NCBI RefSeq assembly: GCF_000292915.1
Contig: NC_018513.1
Location: 992,001-1,056,000 of the forward strand
DNA: 64,000 nt
DNA from: Burkholderia cepacia GG4
GTDB lineage: Bacteria; Pseudomonadota; Gammaproteobacteria; Burkholderiales; Burkholderiaceae
Reading direction: 5' to 3'
Every line of letters begins with the position of its first letter. Positions within the stretch are counted from its first letter, which is position 1. The position numbers and the translations under genes are program-made. Shown piece after piece: positions 19,673 through 30,494 of this stretch. Under the pieces are notes generated by a model that was given only the letters and a program-made list of their open reading frames with translations, was not told the DNA's origin and ran no database searches.

Positions 19673-20884
19673 TCAGATCAGGCGGTTGTCGGGCAGGCGC
19701 TTCGCGATTTCGGCGACGAGCGCGTGCGCGAGTTCGTCCTTCGGCGCGCGCGGCAGGCGGGTGAGGCCGGCCGCCTCGAACAGCACGACTTCGTTATCGT
19801 CGCGCCCGAACGTCTGCGGGCCGAGGTTGCCGACCAGCAGCGGCACGTTCTTGCGCTTGCGCTTCTCGTCGCCGTGCACGTCGAGGTCGCCGCTTTCGGC
19901 CGCGAAACCGACGCAGAACGGCGGATCGGGCAGCGCCGCGACCGACGCGAGGATGTCGGGGTTCTCGACGAATGCGAGCGTCGGTGTCTTGCGGTCGGCA
20001 GTCTTCTTGATCTTGTGCTCGGCCGGTTGCTCGACGCGCCAGTCGGCGACGGCGGCCACCGCGATGAAGATGTCCGCGTCGGCCACCGCATGCATGACCG
20101 CGTCGTACATCTGCTGCGCGGTCTGCACGTCCTGGCGGTACACGCCCCACGGCGTGTCGAGCGCCACCGGCCCGGCGACGAGATGCACGTCGGCGCCGGC
20201 CTGCTGCGCGGCGCGCGCGAGCGCGAAGCCCATCTTGCCGCTCGAGCGGTTCGTGAGGCCGCGCACCGGATCGAGCGGTTCAAAGGTCGGGCCGGCCGTG
20301 ATCAGCACGCGGCGGTGCGCGAGCACCTTGGGTGCGAAGTGCGCGACGATCGCTTCATAGATCGCCTCGGGCTCGAGCATGCGGCCGTCGCCGACTTCGC
20401 CGCACGCCTGCGCGCCCGAATCGGGGCCGAGCACCGACACGCCGTCGGCGCGCAGTTGCGCGGCATTGCGTTGCGTGGCCGGGTTCTGCCACATCTGGCG
20501 GTTCATCGCGGGCACGACGAGCAGCGGACAGTCGCGCGCGACGCACAGCGTCGACAGCAGGTCGTCCGCGAACCCGTGCGCGAGCTTCGCGAGGAAGTCC
20601 GTCGACGCGGGGGCGATCACGATCGCGTCGGCTTCGCGCGACAGGTCGATGTGCGCCATGTTGTTGTCGATGCGCGCGTCCCACTGGCTCGTATACACGG
20701 GCCGGCCGGAGAGTGCCTGCATCGTGACCGGCGTGATGAACTGGGTGGCGGCTTCCGTCATCACGACCTGGACGGTCGCGCCGGCTTTCGTGAGCAGCCG
20801 CGTGAGCTCGGCGATCTTGTAGCAGGCGATGCCGCCCGTCAGGCCGAGAACGAGGTGTTTTCCTGCGAGTTCTGCGTGTGCCAA
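19673..20884 (-). CDS. coaBC: Bifunctional phosphopantothenoylcysteine decarboxylase / phosphopantothenate-cysteine ligase
   Basis: 403 aa; two steps of coenzyme A synthesis. The N-terminal CoaC flavoprotein domain has [18 protein letters not shown], the substrate clamp VPAMNRQMW and [10 protein letters not shown]. The C-terminal CoaB domain begins [26 protein letters not shown] and contains NPDIL and the KIKK region. The start is a TTG at 20884 with GGAGG eight bases upstream; no better ATG gives the full N-terminal strand. It lies 67 bp downstream of lspA. Confidence 0.94.
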   Translation of the reverse strand: MAHAELAGKHLVLGLTGGIACYKIAELTRLLTKAGATVQVVMTEAATQFITPVTMQALSGRPVYTSQWDARIDNNMAHIDLSREADAIVIAPASTDFLAKLAHGFADDLLSTLCVARDCPLLVVPAMNRQMWQNPATQRNAAQLRADGVSVLGPDSGAQACGEVGDGRMLEPEAIYEAIVAHFAPKVLAHRRVLITAGPTFEPLDPVRGLTNRSSGKMGFALARAAQQAGADVHLVAGPVALDTPWGVYRQDVQTAQQMYDAVMHAVADADIFIAVAAVADWRVEQPAEHKIKKTADRKTPTLAFVENPDILASVAALPDPPFCVGFAAESGDLDVHGDEKRKRKNVPLLVGNLGPQTFGRDDNEVVLFEAAGLTRLPRAPKDELAHALVAEIAKRLPDNRLI

Positions 20885-20951
20885 CTCAGGCCTCCAAGGG
20901 TCAAACGGAACGGCCGGCGCGAAGCCGGCCGTCGACGCCGAGTATGCGCGC

Positions 20952-21458
20952 TCAGCGCGTGCCGCGCACGCGACGCAGCTCGTCGTAGATCAGCAGCACT
21001 GCGCCGACCGTGATCGCGGAATCGGCGAGGTTGAACGCCGGGAAGTGCCACGCGTCGAGGTGGAAATCGAGAAAGTCGATCACGTGGCCGTAGACCAGCC
21101 GGTCGATCACGTTGCCGAGCGCGCCGCCGAGGATCAGTGCGAGCGACAGGCTGAACAGCCGCTGCTGGCCGTGGCGGCGCAGCAGGAAGCAGATCACGAG
21201 CGTCGCGCCGATACCGAGCGCGGTGAACGCCCAGCGCTGCCAGCCGCCCGCGGTCGACAGGAAGCCGAACGCGGCGCCGCGGTTGTACACCAGCACGAGG
21301 TTGAAGAACGACGTCAACGCATGCTGCGCGCCGTACGCGAACGTTTTCAGGATCGCAATCTTCGACAGCTGGTCGAACAGGATCACGATCAGCGAAATGC
21401 CGAGCCAGGGCGCGAGTGCGCCGCTGGCCGGTTTCGACACAGTTTTCGCCATATTCAA
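20952..21458 (-). CDS. lspA: Lipoprotein signal peptidase (signal peptidase II)
   Basis: 168 aa inner-membrane aspartyl protease that removes lipoprotein signal peptides. Four hydrophobic helices are visible; the catalytic aspartates lie in [19 protein letters not shown] and FNLADSAI. The start ATG at 21458 overlaps the ileS stop (ATGA), a classic conserved coupling. Confidence 0.95.
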   Translation of the reverse strand: MNMAKTVSKPASGALAPWLGISLIVILFDQLSKIAILKTFAYGAQHALTSFFNLVLVYNRGAAFGFLSTAGGWQRWAFTALGIGATLVICFLLRRHGQQRLFSLSLALILGGALGNVIDRLVYGHVIDFLDFHLDAWHFPAFNLADSAITVGAVLLIYDELRRVRGTR

Positions 21459-24292
21459 GCAGCGCTCCGGATTTCGCCGTTTTCAAACAGGTTCGAGAAG
21501 CAGCGGCCGCACAGCGTCGGGTGGTCGGCGTGTGCGCCGACGTCCTCGCGGTAGTGCCAGCAGCGTTCGCACTTCTGGTACTTCGACGCGGCCACGTCGA
21601 CGCTTTCCTGCGCTTCGTCGTCGACCTTCACGACCGTCGCTGCCGACGTGATCAGCACGAACTTCAGGTCTTCGCCGAGGCTCGTCAGCGCGTCGTAGCG
21701 CGCGCCGCTCGCGTGCACGGCCACTTCGGCCTGCAGCGACGAACCGATGCGGTTCGCGGTGCGCGCTTCCTCGAGCGCCTTCGTCACGTTGCCGCGCACG
21801 TCGCGCAGCAGCGCCCACTTCTCGATCAGCGCGGCCGAGCCGGCGACTTCCGGATACGCGTAGTACGTTTCCGTGAAGACCGTCTCGCTGGCCGGCTGGA
21901 ACACCTTCCACGCTTCTTCCGCGGTGAACGACAGGAACGGCGCGAGCACGCGCAGCAGCCCGTGCGTCAGGTGGTACAGCGCCGTCTGCGCGGAGCGGCG
22001 TGCGCGCGAATCGGGCGCGCTCGTGTACAGGCGGTCCTTCAGCACGTCGAGGTAGAAGCCGCCGAGATCCTCCGAGCAGTACGTCTGCAGCTTCGCGACG
22101 ACCGGGTGGAATTCGTACTTCTCGTAGTGGCCGAGCAGTTCCGTCTGCAGCTGCGCGGAGAACGCGACCGCATAGCGGTCGATCTCGAGCCATTCGTCGA
22201 CCGGCACCGCGTGCTGCGCGAAGTCGAAGTCCGACAGGTTCGCGAGCAGGAAGCGCAGCGTGTTGCGGATGCGGCGATAGCCTTCCGTCACGCGCTTCAG
22301 GATTTCCTCGGAGATCGCGAGCTCGCCCGAGTAGTCGGTCGACGCGATCCACAGGCGGATGATTTCCGCGCCGAGGCGGTTCGCGACTTCATGCGGGTCG
22401 ACGCCGTTGCCGAGCGACTTGCTCATCTTGCGGCCTTCGCCGTCGACCGTGAAGCCGTGCGTGAGCAGGCCCTTGTACGGCGCGCGGCCGTCGATCATCG
22501 ACGCGGTCAGCAGCGACGAGTGGAACCAGCCGCGGTGCTGGTCCGAGCCTTCGAGGTACAGGTCGGCCGGGAATTGCAGCTGATCCTTGTGCGAGCCGCG
22601 CAGCACGTGCCAGTGCGTCGTGCCCGAGTCGAACCACACGTCGAGCGTGTCGCGGTTCTTTTCGTACAGGTTCGCGTCGTCGCCGAGCAGCTCGCGCGGG
22701 TCGAGCGATTGCCAGGCCTCGATGCCCGACTGCTCGACGCGCTTCGCGACTTCCTCGAGCAGCTCGAGCGTGCGCGGGTGCAGCTCGCCGGTTTCCTTGT
22801 GCACGAAGAACGCCATCGGCACGCCCCACTGGCGCTGGCGCGACAGCGTCCAGTCAGGACGGTTCGCGATCATGCTGAACAGGCGCTGCTTGCCCCACGA
22901 CGGGTAGAACGCGGTCGCGTCGACGCCTTCGAGCGCCGTTTCGCGCAGCGTCTTGCTGCCGTCGCGCGGCGTCACGTCCATGCCGGCGAACCACTGCGAC
23001 GTCGCGCGGTAGATGATCGGCGTCTTGTGGCGCCAGCAGTGCATGTAGCTGTGCGTGTACTTCTCGCTGCGCAGCAGCGAGCCGGCCGCGTTCAGCGCCT
23101 CGACGACCTTCGGGTTCGCGTCCCAGATCGACAGGCCGCCGAACAGCGGCAGCGATTCGATGTAGCGGCCGTCGCCCATCACGGGGTTGATGAAGTCCGA
23201 ATCGGTCATCCCGTGCGCCTTGCACGACAAGAAGTCTTCGATGCCGTAGGCGGGCGACGAGTGCACGATGCCGGTACCCGTGTCGGTCGTCACGTAGTCG
23301 CCGAGGTAGACGGGCGCGGTGCGCTTGTAGCCGGGGTGGGCCGACGCGAGCGGGTGGTGGAAGCGCAGGTTCGCGAGCTTCACGCCGGGCGTGGTCGCGA
23401 CGACGCGGCCGGTCAGCTTGAACTCGGCCATGCATGCTTCGACGCGTTCTTCGGCGATGATCAGCAGCCCGCGCTCGGTGTCGACCAGCGCGTAGATGAT
23501 TTCCGGATGGAGGTTCAGCGCCTGGTTGGCGGGGATCGTCCACGGCGTGGTGGTCCAGATCACGATGCCGCCCTCGGCGCGCGGCAGCGCCGGCAGGCCG
23601 AACGCCTGCGCGGTCTTTTCCGGTTCCGCGAACGCGAACATCACGTCGATCGTCGGGTCGGTGCGGTCCTTGTACTCGACTTCCGCCTCGGCGAGCGCCG
23701 AGCCGCAGTCGAAGCACCAGTTCACCGGCTTCAGGCCGCGATACACGTAGCCCTTCTCGATGATCTTGCCGAGCGCGCGGATCTCTTCCGCCTCGTTGAC
23801 GAAGTTCATCGTCTTGTACGGATTCGCCCAGTCGCCGAGCACGCCGAGGCGCTTGAAGCCGACCTTCTGCTTCTCGATCTGCTCGGTCGCGTACGCACGC
23901 GCCTTGCTCATCACTTCGGCCGCCGGCAGCGACTTGCCGAACTGCTTCTCGATCTGGATCTCGATCGGCATCCCGTGGCAATCCCAGCCCGGCACGTACG
24001 GCGCATCGAAGCCGGCCATGTTGCGCGACTTGACGACGATGTCCTTCAGGATCTTGTTGACCGCGTGACCGAGGTGGATGTCGCCGTTCGCATACGGGGG
24101 GCCGTCGTGCAGGATGAACTTCGGCCGGCCCTTGCTGGCTGCGCGGATCTTCTCGTAGATGCCGCGCTCTTCCCATTCCTTGACCCACTGCGGCTCGCGC
24201 TTGGGCAGATCGCCGCGCATCGGGAACGGCGTGTCGAGCAGGTTGACCGGATACTTGGCCTGCGGTTTCGAATCGGCTTTCTTGTTGCTCAT
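21455..24292 (-). CDS. ileS: Isoleucyl-tRNA synthetase
   Basis: 945 aa class I synthetase. The HIGH-type motif is [15 protein letters not shown] (about residue 50), the KMSKS loop is [11 protein letters not shown], and the editing domain is complete. The C-terminal zinc-binding knuckle [12 protein letters not shown] plus CGRCFSN marks the mupirocin-sensitive bacterial type. The start is the ATG at 24292 (MSNKKADSK); the longer open frame upstream is not family-like. It is placed between ribF and lspA in an operon order common in proteobacteria. Its Shine-Dalgarno is weak, so coupling to upstream transcription is likely. Confidence 0.96.
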   Translation of the reverse strand: MSNKKADSKPQAKYPVNLLDTPFPMRGDLPKREPQWVKEWEERGIYEKIRAASKGRPKFILHDGPPYANGDIHLGHAVNKILKDIVVKSRNMAGFDAPYVPGWDCHGMPIEIQIEKQFGKSLPAAEVMSKARAYATEQIEKQKVGFKRLGVLGDWANPYKTMNFVNEAEEIRALGKIIEKGYVYRGLKPVNWCFDCGSALAEAEVEYKDRTDPTIDVMFAFAEPEKTAQAFGLPALPRAEGGIVIWTTTPWTIPANQALNLHPEIIYALVDTERGLLIIAEERVEACMAEFKLTGRVVATTPGVKLANLRFHHPLASAHPGYKRTAPVYLGDYVTTDTGTGIVHSSPAYGIEDFLSCKAHGMTDSDFINPVMGDGRYIESLPLFGGLSIWDANPKVVEALNAAGSLLRSEKYTHSYMHCWRHKTPIIYRATSQWFAGMDVTPRDGSKTLRETALEGVDATAFYPSWGKQRLFSMIANRPDWTLSRQRQWGVPMAFFVHKETGELHPRTLELLEEVAKRVEQSGIEAWQSLDPRELLGDDANLYEKNRDTLDVWFDSGTTHWHVLRGSHKDQLQFPADLYLEGSDQHRGWFHSSLLTASMIDGRAPYKGLLTHGFTVDGEGRKMSKSLGNGVDPHEVANRLGAEIIRLWIASTDYSGELAISEEILKRVTEGYRRIRNTLRFLLANLSDFDFAQHAVPVDEWLEIDRYAVAFSAQLQTELLGHYEKYEFHPVVAKLQTYCSEDLGGFYLDVLKDRLYTSAPDSRARRSAQTALYHLTHGLLRVLAPFLSFTAEEAWKVFQPASETVFTETYYAYPEVAGSAALIEKWALLRDVRGNVTKALEEARTANRIGSSLQAEVAVHASGARYDALTSLGEDLKFVLITSAATVVKVDDEAQESVDVAASKYQKCERCWHYREDVGAHADHPTLCGRCFSNLFENGEIRSAA

Positions 24293-24392
24293 GATGGGAT
24301 CGCTATCAAATCGGGGGACGCTCGTGCGTCGTGAATCGGGGATGCGCGCGTGTCGGCGCGAGAGGGGGCGGCGCGGGGCGCCGCCGGCCGGA

Positions 24393-25385
24393 TCAGCTAA
24401 TTCGGTCGGTCGCCGACGTCGAGAAGCCGGTCGTGCGGCTGCCCGGCGCGCGGTCGCGCTCGACGAAGTACGCGCGCGCATTCGCGACGTCCAGCGCGAT
24501 CGCGCGCGACAGCGCCTCGAGATCGTCGAACTTCGCTTCGTCACGCAGCTTCTTCAGGAATTCGACGCGGATGAGCTTGCCGTACGCGTCGCCGTGCCAG
24601 TCGAGCAGGTGGACTTCGAGCAGCACGCGGCCGGAATCGTCGACGGTCGGGCGCAGCCCGAGGCTCGCGACGCCCGGCAACGGGGACGGGCCCAGGCCGT
24701 GCACCTGCACGACGAAGATGCCCGCGAGCGCCGGCCGCTTGTGCGCAATCGGCAGGTTCAGCGTCGGGAAACCGAGGTCGCGGCCGAGCTTCAGCCCGTG
24801 CGCGACGTGGCCGCTGATCGCGTAGCCGTGGCCGAGCGCCTGCGCGGCCGCGTCGAGATCGCCGGCCGCGAGCGCGGTGCGCACGCCCGAGCTGGAGATG
24901 CGCGTGCCGTCGCTGCCGGCGACCGTGCCCATTTGCTCGACCTCGAAGCCGTATTGCTCGCCGGCGGCCTTCAGCGTGTCGAAGGTGCCCGCGCGCTTCG
25001 CGCCGTAGCAGAAGTCGTCGCCGACCATCATCCAGCGCGTGTGCAGCCCGCCGACCAGCGTGCGTTCGACGAACGCCTGCGGCGACTGGCTCGCGAACGT
25101 GTGGTTGAAGTGCTCGACGACGACGCGGTCGACACCGTGGTCGCGCAGCGCCTCGAGCTTGTCGCGCAGCATCGCGATGCGCGGCGGCGCGCCGGCCGGG
25201 TTGAAGAATTCGCGCGGGTGCGGCTCGAAGGTCATCACGCACACGGGCAGGCCGCGCGCGTCCGCTGCCGCGCGCACGCGCGCGAGCAGGGCCTGGTGGC
25301 CGCGATGGACACCGTCGAAGTTGCCGATCGTCAGCGCGCACGGCGCGCGGCTCTCGGCGTTGGGCAGGCCGCGGAAGACTTTCAC
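24393..25385 (-). CDS. ribF: Riboflavin kinase / FAD synthetase
   Basis: 330 aa bifunctional enzyme making FMN and FAD. The N-terminal nucleotidyltransferase contains [16 protein letters not shown] (residues 19-34) and [14 protein letters not shown]. The C-terminal kinase has [10 protein letters not shown], the PTxN-type substrate motif, and RPTVDD. It is divergent from purN across 122 bp and heads the ribF-ileS-lspA-coaBC-dut cluster. Confidence 0.95.
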   Translation of the reverse strand: MKVFRGLPNAESRAPCALTIGNFDGVHRGHQALLARVRAAADARGLPVCVMTFEPHPREFFNPAGAPPRIAMLRDKLEALRDHGVDRVVVEHFNHTFASQSPQAFVERTLVGGLHTRWMMVGDDFCYGAKRAGTFDTLKAAGEQYGFEVEQMGTVAGSDGTRISSSGVRTALAAGDLDAAAQALGHGYAISGHVAHGLKLGRDLGFPTLNLPIAHKRPALAGIFVVQVHGLGPSPLPGVASLGLRPTVDDSGRVLLEVHLLDWHGDAYGKLIRVEFLKKLRDEAKFDDLEALSRAIALDVANARAYFVERDRAPGSRTTGFSTSATDRIS

Positions 25386-25507
25386 GATAGCGGATGCAGC
25401 GTCGGGGAATGGGCGGTGGGATGCCGCAAAGCAGAAGATTATAAACGTTCGGGCGGCCCGGCGGCCGAGAAGGGGGGAAACGCGGGGGTGAATGGTAAAA
25501 TTCGCGG

Positions 25508-26170
25508 ATGAAAAAACTCGTGATCCTGATTTCCGGTCGCGGCAGCAACATGGAGGCCATCGTCCGCGCGTGCGCGCAGGAACGCTGGCCGGCCGAGATT
25601 GCCGCCGTGATCGCCAACCGGCCCGATGCGGCCGGGCTGGCTTTTGCCGCGTCGCACGGGGTGGCGACGGCGGTGGTCGACCACCGGTCGTTCGACGGCC
25701 GCGACAGCTTCGATGCGGCGCTCGCCGCCGAGATCGATCGTTTTGCGCCCGATCTCGTCGTCCTCGCCGGCTTCATGCGCATCCTCACGCCCGCATTCGT
25801 CAGACGATACGAAGGCCGGCTGCTGAATATTCACCCGTCGCTGCTGCCGAGCTTCAAGGGTATCCACACGCACCAGCAGGCGCTGGATGCCGGCGTCGCG
25901 CTGCACGGTGCGAGCGTGCATTTCGTCATTCCCGAACTGGACAGCGGCGCGATCGTCGCGCAGGGCGCGGTGCCGGTGCGTGCCGGCGACGACGCGGCCG
26001 CGCTCGCGCAGCGCGTGCTGACGGTCGAGCACGTGCTGTATCCGCGTGCGGTGCGCTGGTTCGTCGAGGGGCGCCTGCGCCTCGAGAACGGCCGGGCAGT
26101 GGTCGCGCCGGAAGAGGCGCGCTGGATTTTCGCGGATCAACCGCATACCGAAAAGAGTGAGGGCGTATGA
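25508..26170 (+). CDS. purN: Phosphoribosylglycinamide formyltransferase
   Basis: 220 aa; third step of purine synthesis using 10-formyl-THF. Starts MKKLVILISGRGSNMEAIV; catalytic residues lie in NIHPSLLPSFKGIHTHQQAL and the DSGAIVAQ aspartate region. The stop overlaps the ATG of the next gene (ATGA), implying translational coupling with an rRNA methyltransferase. Confidence 0.95.
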   Translation: MKKLVILISGRGSNMEAIVRACAQERWPAEIAAVIANRPDAAGLAFAASHGVATAVVDHRSFDGRDSFDAALAAEIDRFAPDLVVLAGFMRILTPAFVRRYEGRLLNIHPSLLPSFKGIHTHQQALDAGVALHGASVHFVIPELDSGAIVAQGAVPVRAGDDAAALAQRVLTVEHVLYPRAVRWFVEGRLRLENGRAVVAPEEARWIFADQPHTEKSEGV

Positions 26171-27429
26171 AGCTGCACGGATTCCTGATCGGCCAGACCG
26201 AGACTTTGCTGGCGGAGGTGCTGAAGTTCGCCGGCCCGGCCGACGCGACGACGAGCCGGTTCTTCCGCGCTCACCCGAAGCTCGGCCACGCCGAGCGCGG
26301 TGTGATCGCCGAGGCAGTGTTCGCGGTGCTGCGCCGCAAGATGGAGTTTTCACACCTCGCCGAGAGCGGCACCGGCAGCCCCGCGCGGCGCCTCACGCTG
26401 CTGGGCCTGATGCAGACGCTCGGCCGCAATGCGCTGAAGCCGTTCGTCTCTGCCACCGAAGCCGCGTGGCTCGAGCACGTGTCGAAGATCGATCCGGCGA
26501 GCCTGCCGGTGCGCGTGCGCACGAACCTGCCCGACTGGATCTACCAGGCGCTGTCGGCCCGTTTCGACGCCGAGGAACTGGCGCAGCTCGCCGCCGCGCT
26601 CAACTACCCGGCGCCGCTCGATCTGCGCGCCAATGCGCAGAAGGCGACGCGCGACCAGGTGATCGACGCGCTGCGCGTGGAAGGCATCGACGCGGGCGCG
26701 ACGCCGTTCGCACCGCAAGGCGTGCGGGTCGTCGGCAAGCCGGCGCTCACGCGCCTGAAGCTGTTCGAGGAAGGCCAGATCGAGGTGCAGGACGAGGGTA
26801 GCCAGCTGCTGTGCTCGCTCGTCGCGCCGCGCCGCGGCGAGATGGTCGTCGATTTCTGCGCGGGCGCCGGCGGCAAGACGCTCGCGCTCGGCGCGATGAT
26901 GCGCTCGACCGGGCGCCTCTACGCGTTCGACGTGTCGGAAAAGCGTCTCACGAAGCTGAAGCCGCGCCTCGCGCGCAGCGGGCTGTCGAACGTGAACCCG
27001 GTGCTGATCGACAGCGAGCACGACGCGAAGATCAAGCGGCTCGCCGGCAAGATCGATCGCGTGCTGGTCGACGCGCCGTGCAGCGGCCTGGGCACGCTGC
27101 GCCGCAATCCCGACCTCAAATGGCGCCAGACGCGCACGTCGATCGAGGAGCTCACGCCGAAGCAGGCGTCGATCCTCGCGAGCGCGGCGCGTCTCGTGAA
27201 GAAGGGCGGCCGGCTCGTGTACGCGACCTGCAGCGTGCTCCACGCGGAGAACGAAGCCATCGTCGAACAATTCCTGGTCGACCATCCCGAGTTCGTGCTG
27301 GTGCCCGCGCAGAAGGTCCTGGCGGACCAGCGCATCGAGCTCGAGACCGGCGACTACCTGTCGCTGTGGCCGCACCGCCACGCCACCGACGGCTTCTTCG
27401 CCGCGGTGCTGGAACGGCGCGCGCAGTAA
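26167..27429 (+). CDS. RsmB/NOL1-NOP2-family RNA cytosine-C5 methyltransferase
   Basis: 420 aa. S-adenosylmethionine-binding motif I is VDFCAGAGGKTLALGAMM (about residue 235). Two catalytic cysteines are present, in DAPCSGLGTLRRNPDLKW and YATCSVLHAENEA, as in m5C rRNA methyltransferases. The N-terminal segment is shorter than the NusB-like domain of E. coli RsmB, so whether it modifies 16S C967 or another site is open; this family is annotated rsmB-like in Burkholderia. It is coupled to purN upstream and ends 15 bp before the MscS gene. Confidence 0.87.
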   Translation: MKLHGFLIGQTETLLAEVLKFAGPADATTSRFFRAHPKLGHAERGVIAEAVFAVLRRKMEFSHLAESGTGSPARRLTLLGLMQTLGRNALKPFVSATEAAWLEHVSKIDPASLPVRVRTNLPDWIYQALSARFDAEELAQLAAALNYPAPLDLRANAQKATRDQVIDALRVEGIDAGATPFAPQGVRVVGKPALTRLKLFEEGQIEVQDEGSQLLCSLVAPRRGEMVVDFCAGAGGKTLALGAMMRSTGRLYAFDVSEKRLTKLKPRLARSGLSNVNPVLIDSEHDAKIKRLAGKIDRVLVDAPCSGLGTLRRNPDLKWRQTRTSIEELTPKQASILASAARLVKKGGRLVYATCSVLHAENEAIVEQFLVDHPEFVLVPAQKVLADQRIELETGDYLSLWPHRHATDGFFAAVLERRAQ

Positions 27430-27444
27430 CGGCAGGGCGCACGG

Positions 27445-28821
27445 ATGATGCAGAACCGCCTGCTGTCGCACCGGCTCGCGTCGGTGATCCGCGACTTCAA
27501 CGAGCCGGTGATGATCTGGCAGGCGGCGATCCTGGTCGGCGCGCTGTGTTTCGCGTGGGTGGCCGCGCGCTTCGTGCACGGCCGCATCGACGCGCGCCGG
27601 CGCGCGGCCGGCCGGGTGCCCGGCGCCGGCGCGCAGAGCCTGAAGCGCGCGCTGTTCCCGCTGTTCGGCGGGCTGTTCGTGCTGGCGGCGCAGCTCGCGT
27701 TCGACCCGTTCATGTCGACGTCGCTGCTGTCGCTCGCGCTCGTGCCGCTGTTCGGCATCGGGCTGATCTACGTGCTGTTCTTCTTCGCGCGGCGCGTGTT
27801 CGCGCGCGACGGGCACACACATGCCTGGCTGTCGATCGTCGAGAAGATCGTGTCGGTGATCGTGTGGGCCGCGATGGTGCTCACCGTGCTCGGGATCCAG
27901 CGCGACGTGGTCGCCTGGCTCGACAGCGTGCAGTTCCGTGTCGCGAACGCGCACCTCACGCTGCTGTCGGTGATCTCCGGCGCACTGTGGGTGTGCGTGA
28001 CGCTGATGGTCGCGATGTGGCTCGGCTCGGTGCTCGAGGAGCGCCTCGCGCGTGCCACCACGCTCGACGCGAACCTGAAGGTCGTGCTGTCGCGGGTCGG
28101 GCGCGCGCTGCTGGTGTTCGCGGCGATCCTGATCGGGCTGTCGCTCGTTGGCATCGACGTGACGGTGCTCGGCGTGTTCGGTGGCGCGGTCGGCGTCGGC
28201 CTCGGCTTCGGGCTGCAGAAGATCGCCAGCAACTACGTATCGGGCTTCATCATCCTGCTCGATCGCTCGCTGCGGCTCGGCGACGCGATCAGCGTCGGCG
28301 GGCTGCAGGGCGTCGTCACGCAGATTCGCACCCGTTACACGGTCGTGCGCGGTCTCGACGGCAACGAGACGCTGATCCCGAACGAGAAGCTGATCACCGA
28401 TGTCGTGCAGAACCAGTCGTCATACCTGACGCGCGGTTACGCGAAGGTTGCCGTGCAGGTCGCCTATACCAGCGACGTCGAGCAGGCGCTCGCGGTGCTC
28501 GCCGCTGCGGCGAAGGGCGTGCCGCGCGTGCTCGAGGAACCGGCGCCGGCCCCATACCTGGTCAGCTTCGGCGCGGACGGGATCGATCTGGAGCTCGGCT
28601 TCTGGATCGAGGATTCGGCGAAGGGCACGTCGGGCGTGCGTTCGGCGGTGAACCGCAACATCTGGCGGCTGTTCGGCGAGCACGGCATCTCGATTCCGTT
28701 CCCGCAGCGCGAAGTGCGCGTGGTCGGCGTGCCGGACGGTTTTGCCGCGACCGGCGTGGTGGCCGATGGCGTGCCGGTGGCCGGCAACGGCACGGCGGAC
28801 GGGCAGGCGTCGGCGGCGTAG
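27445..28821 (+). CDS. Mechanosensitive channel, MscS family
   Basis: 458 aa. Several N-terminal membrane helices precede the MscS core. The pore helix VFGGAVGVGLGFGLQKIASNYVSG carries the Gly/Ala packing pattern, followed by ILLDRSLRLGDAISVGGLQGVVTQIRTRYTVVR, the beta domain, and VIPNEK-like LIPNEKLITDVVQN. The C-terminal alpha/beta domain is complete. It probably releases solutes on hypo-osmotic shock and is likely co-transcribed with the rRNA methyltransferase 15 bp upstream. No terminator is obvious in the 220 bp that follow. Confidence 0.9.
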   Translation: MMQNRLLSHRLASVIRDFNEPVMIWQAAILVGALCFAWVAARFVHGRIDARRRAAGRVPGAGAQSLKRALFPLFGGLFVLAAQLAFDPFMSTSLLSLALVPLFGIGLIYVLFFFARRVFARDGHTHAWLSIVEKIVSVIVWAAMVLTVLGIQRDVVAWLDSVQFRVANAHLTLLSVISGALWVCVTLMVAMWLGSVLEERLARATTLDANLKVVLSRVGRALLVFAAILIGLSLVGIDVTVLGVFGGAVGVGLGFGLQKIASNYVSGFIILLDRSLRLGDAISVGGLQGVVTQIRTRYTVVRGLDGNETLIPNEKLITDVVQNQSSYLTRGYAKVAVQVAYTSDVEQALAVLAAAAKGVPRVLEEPAPAPYLVSFGADGIDLELGFWIEDSAKGTSGVRSAVNRNIWRLFGEHGISIPFPQREVRVVGVPDGFAATGVVADGVPVAGNGTADGQASAA

Positions 28822-29042
28822 GCCGGGAGCTGACGCGATTCGGGTGGATCGGGCGGCCAGAACCGGATCGAAGGGCTTGCCGGGTCCGTCGATGGACTGT
28901 CCGGATTGCGTCATGACAAGAAAATATTCATTTTTTACAACGACTTGGAACGGTTGAAGTAAAATTCCGGTCTACACGCGGTATGCTTTCATTTTTATGA
29001 CGTCGGCCTGCGCCTGCGTCGCTCTCACCACAGGTAACTGCC

Positions 29043-30236
29043 TTGTTGAATTCCCTGCTCGATTTTCTTTCCCACGGGCTTCTGCGCTTTTCGTGGTGGC
29101 AGGTCGCGCTGTTCGCGCTGGCCGTCACGCACGTCACGATCATCGGCGTGACGGTCTACCTGCATCGCTGCCAGGCGCACCGCGCGCTGGAGCTGCATCC
29201 GATCGCGAGCCACTTCTTCCGCGTCTGGCTGTGGATGACGACCGGCATGCTGACGGGCCAGTGGGCCGCGATCCATCGCAAGCACCACGCGAAGTGCGAA
29301 ACCGAGGAAGATCCGCACAGCCCGCAGACGCGTGGGATCTGGAAGGTGTTCCTCGAAGGCGCCGAGCTGTATCGCGCGGAAGCGAAGAACGAAGAAACGA
29401 TGCGCAAGTTCAGCCACGGCACGCCGAATGACTGGATCGAGCGCAATGTGTACTCGAAGTACCCGATTCTCGGCATCAGCCTGATGATGGTGATCGACGT
29501 CGCGCTGTTCGGCGTGCTCGGCCTGACCGTGTGGGCCGTGCAGATGGTCTGGATTCCGTTCTGGGCGGCTGGCGTCGTCAACGGCTTCGGCCACTTCTGG
29601 GGCTACCGCAACTTCAACTCGGCCGACGCGAGCACGAACCTGTTCCCGTGGGGCATCGTGATCGGCGGCGAAGAGCTGCACAACAACCACCACACGTTCG
29701 CGACGTCGGCGAAGCTGTCGAACAAGTGGTACGAGTTCGACATCGGCTGGATGTACATCCGCATCATGTCGGCATTCGGTCTCGCGAAGGTGAAGAAGGT
29801 TGCGCCGACGCCGCGCCTGAACAAGCCGAAGACGGTGCTCGACCAGGAAACGCTGCAGGCCGTGCTGTCGAACCGCTACGAAGTGATGGCGCGCTACGGC
29901 AAGGCCGTGAAGCGCGCATATCGCCAGGAGCTCGCGCACCTGAAGGAAATCGGCGGCGAGAAGTACCAGCTGATGCGCGGCGCGCGCAAGTGGTTCCACA
30001 AGGACGCCGACGGCCTCGACGAGCCGCAGAAGAAGCTGCTGCCGGAGATCTTCGCGAACAGCCAGAAGCTGCACACGTACTTCCAGCTCCGCCAGGATCT
30101 CGCCGCGATCTGGGATCGTTCGACCGCGTCGCGCGAACAGCTTCTCGCGCAATTGCAGGATTGGTGCCATCGCGCAGAACAAAGCGGCATCAAGTCGCTG
30201 CAGGAATTCGCGACGCGCCTGCGCCGCTACGCCTGA
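29043..30236 (+). CDS. Delta-9-type acyl desaturase
   Basis: 397 aa membrane di-iron desaturase. The three His boxes are HRCQAHR, HRKHH and HNNHH, separated by pairs of membrane helices, the standard topology of acyl-CoA/acyl-lipid desaturases. The start is taken as TTG at 29043 (LNSLLDFLSHG) with AGGT eight bases upstream; a second TTG follows immediately and no ATG lies before the first His box. An extended cytosolic C-terminus of about 150 residues follows the last box. Likely introduces double bonds in membrane fatty acids for fluidity control. The upstream 60 bp are A/T-rich. A terminator follows at 30268. Confidence 0.88.
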   Translation: MLNSLLDFLSHGLLRFSWWQVALFALAVTHVTIIGVTVYLHRCQAHRALELHPIASHFFRVWLWMTTGMLTGQWAAIHRKHHAKCETEEDPHSPQTRGIWKVFLEGAELYRAEAKNEETMRKFSHGTPNDWIERNVYSKYPILGISLMMVIDVALFGVLGLTVWAVQMVWIPFWAAGVVNGFGHFWGYRNFNSADASTNLFPWGIVIGGEELHNNHHTFATSAKLSNKWYEFDIGWMYIRIMSAFGLAKVKKVAPTPRLNKPKTVLDQETLQAVLSNRYEVMARYGKAVKRAYRQELAHLKEIGGEKYQLMRGARKWFHKDADGLDEPQKKLLPEIFANSQKLHTYFQLRQDLAAIWDRSTASREQLLAQLQDWCHRAEQSGIKSLQEFATRLRRYA

Positions 30237-30267
30237 TTCGAAATCGATTAGAATCTCAGGACGTCAC

Positions 30268-30292
30268 AAACCCCGCGTTGGCGGGGTTTTTT
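30268..30292 (+). terminator. Intrinsic terminator after the desaturase gene
   Basis: The stem AAACCCCGC-GTTG-GCGGGGTTT is followed by further T residues (six in all). Confidence 0.92.
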
Positions 30293-30401
30293 CATTTGGG
30301 CGGCCGGTTTTCGACGGACGCCGGAATGGCCGGAATTCGTATGAGGCTTTGGGGCAACGCGGGCGTGGCGTCCCCGGGGCGAGCGTAGAGGACAGGGCTG
30401 A

Positions 30402-30481
30402 AGTAAGCGTTAAAGCGCTGACTCTGGTCGACCGCAAAGCATGGGACCAGAGTAAGCGCTAAAGCGCTAACTCTGGTCGAC
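30402..30481. repeat. Duplicated palindromic element before nadA
   Basis: Two 31-bp direct copies (30402-30432 and 30451-30481) differ at only two positions. The second copy sits in a 34-bp near-palindrome (30445-30478): GACCAGAGTAAGCGCT, AA, AGCGCTAACTCTGGTC, with one mismatched pair. Its right edge (GTCGACAGGAGAT) runs straight into the nadA ribosome-binding site. Could be a dimer operator or a dispersed REP-like element. Confidence 0.8.
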
Positions 30482-30494
30482 AGGAGATATGGAG

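Noticed and set aside
21416..24334. 972-codon plus-strand open frame
   Set aside because: Mirror of ileS with repetitive Arg/Val/Asp sequence and no recognisable domain.
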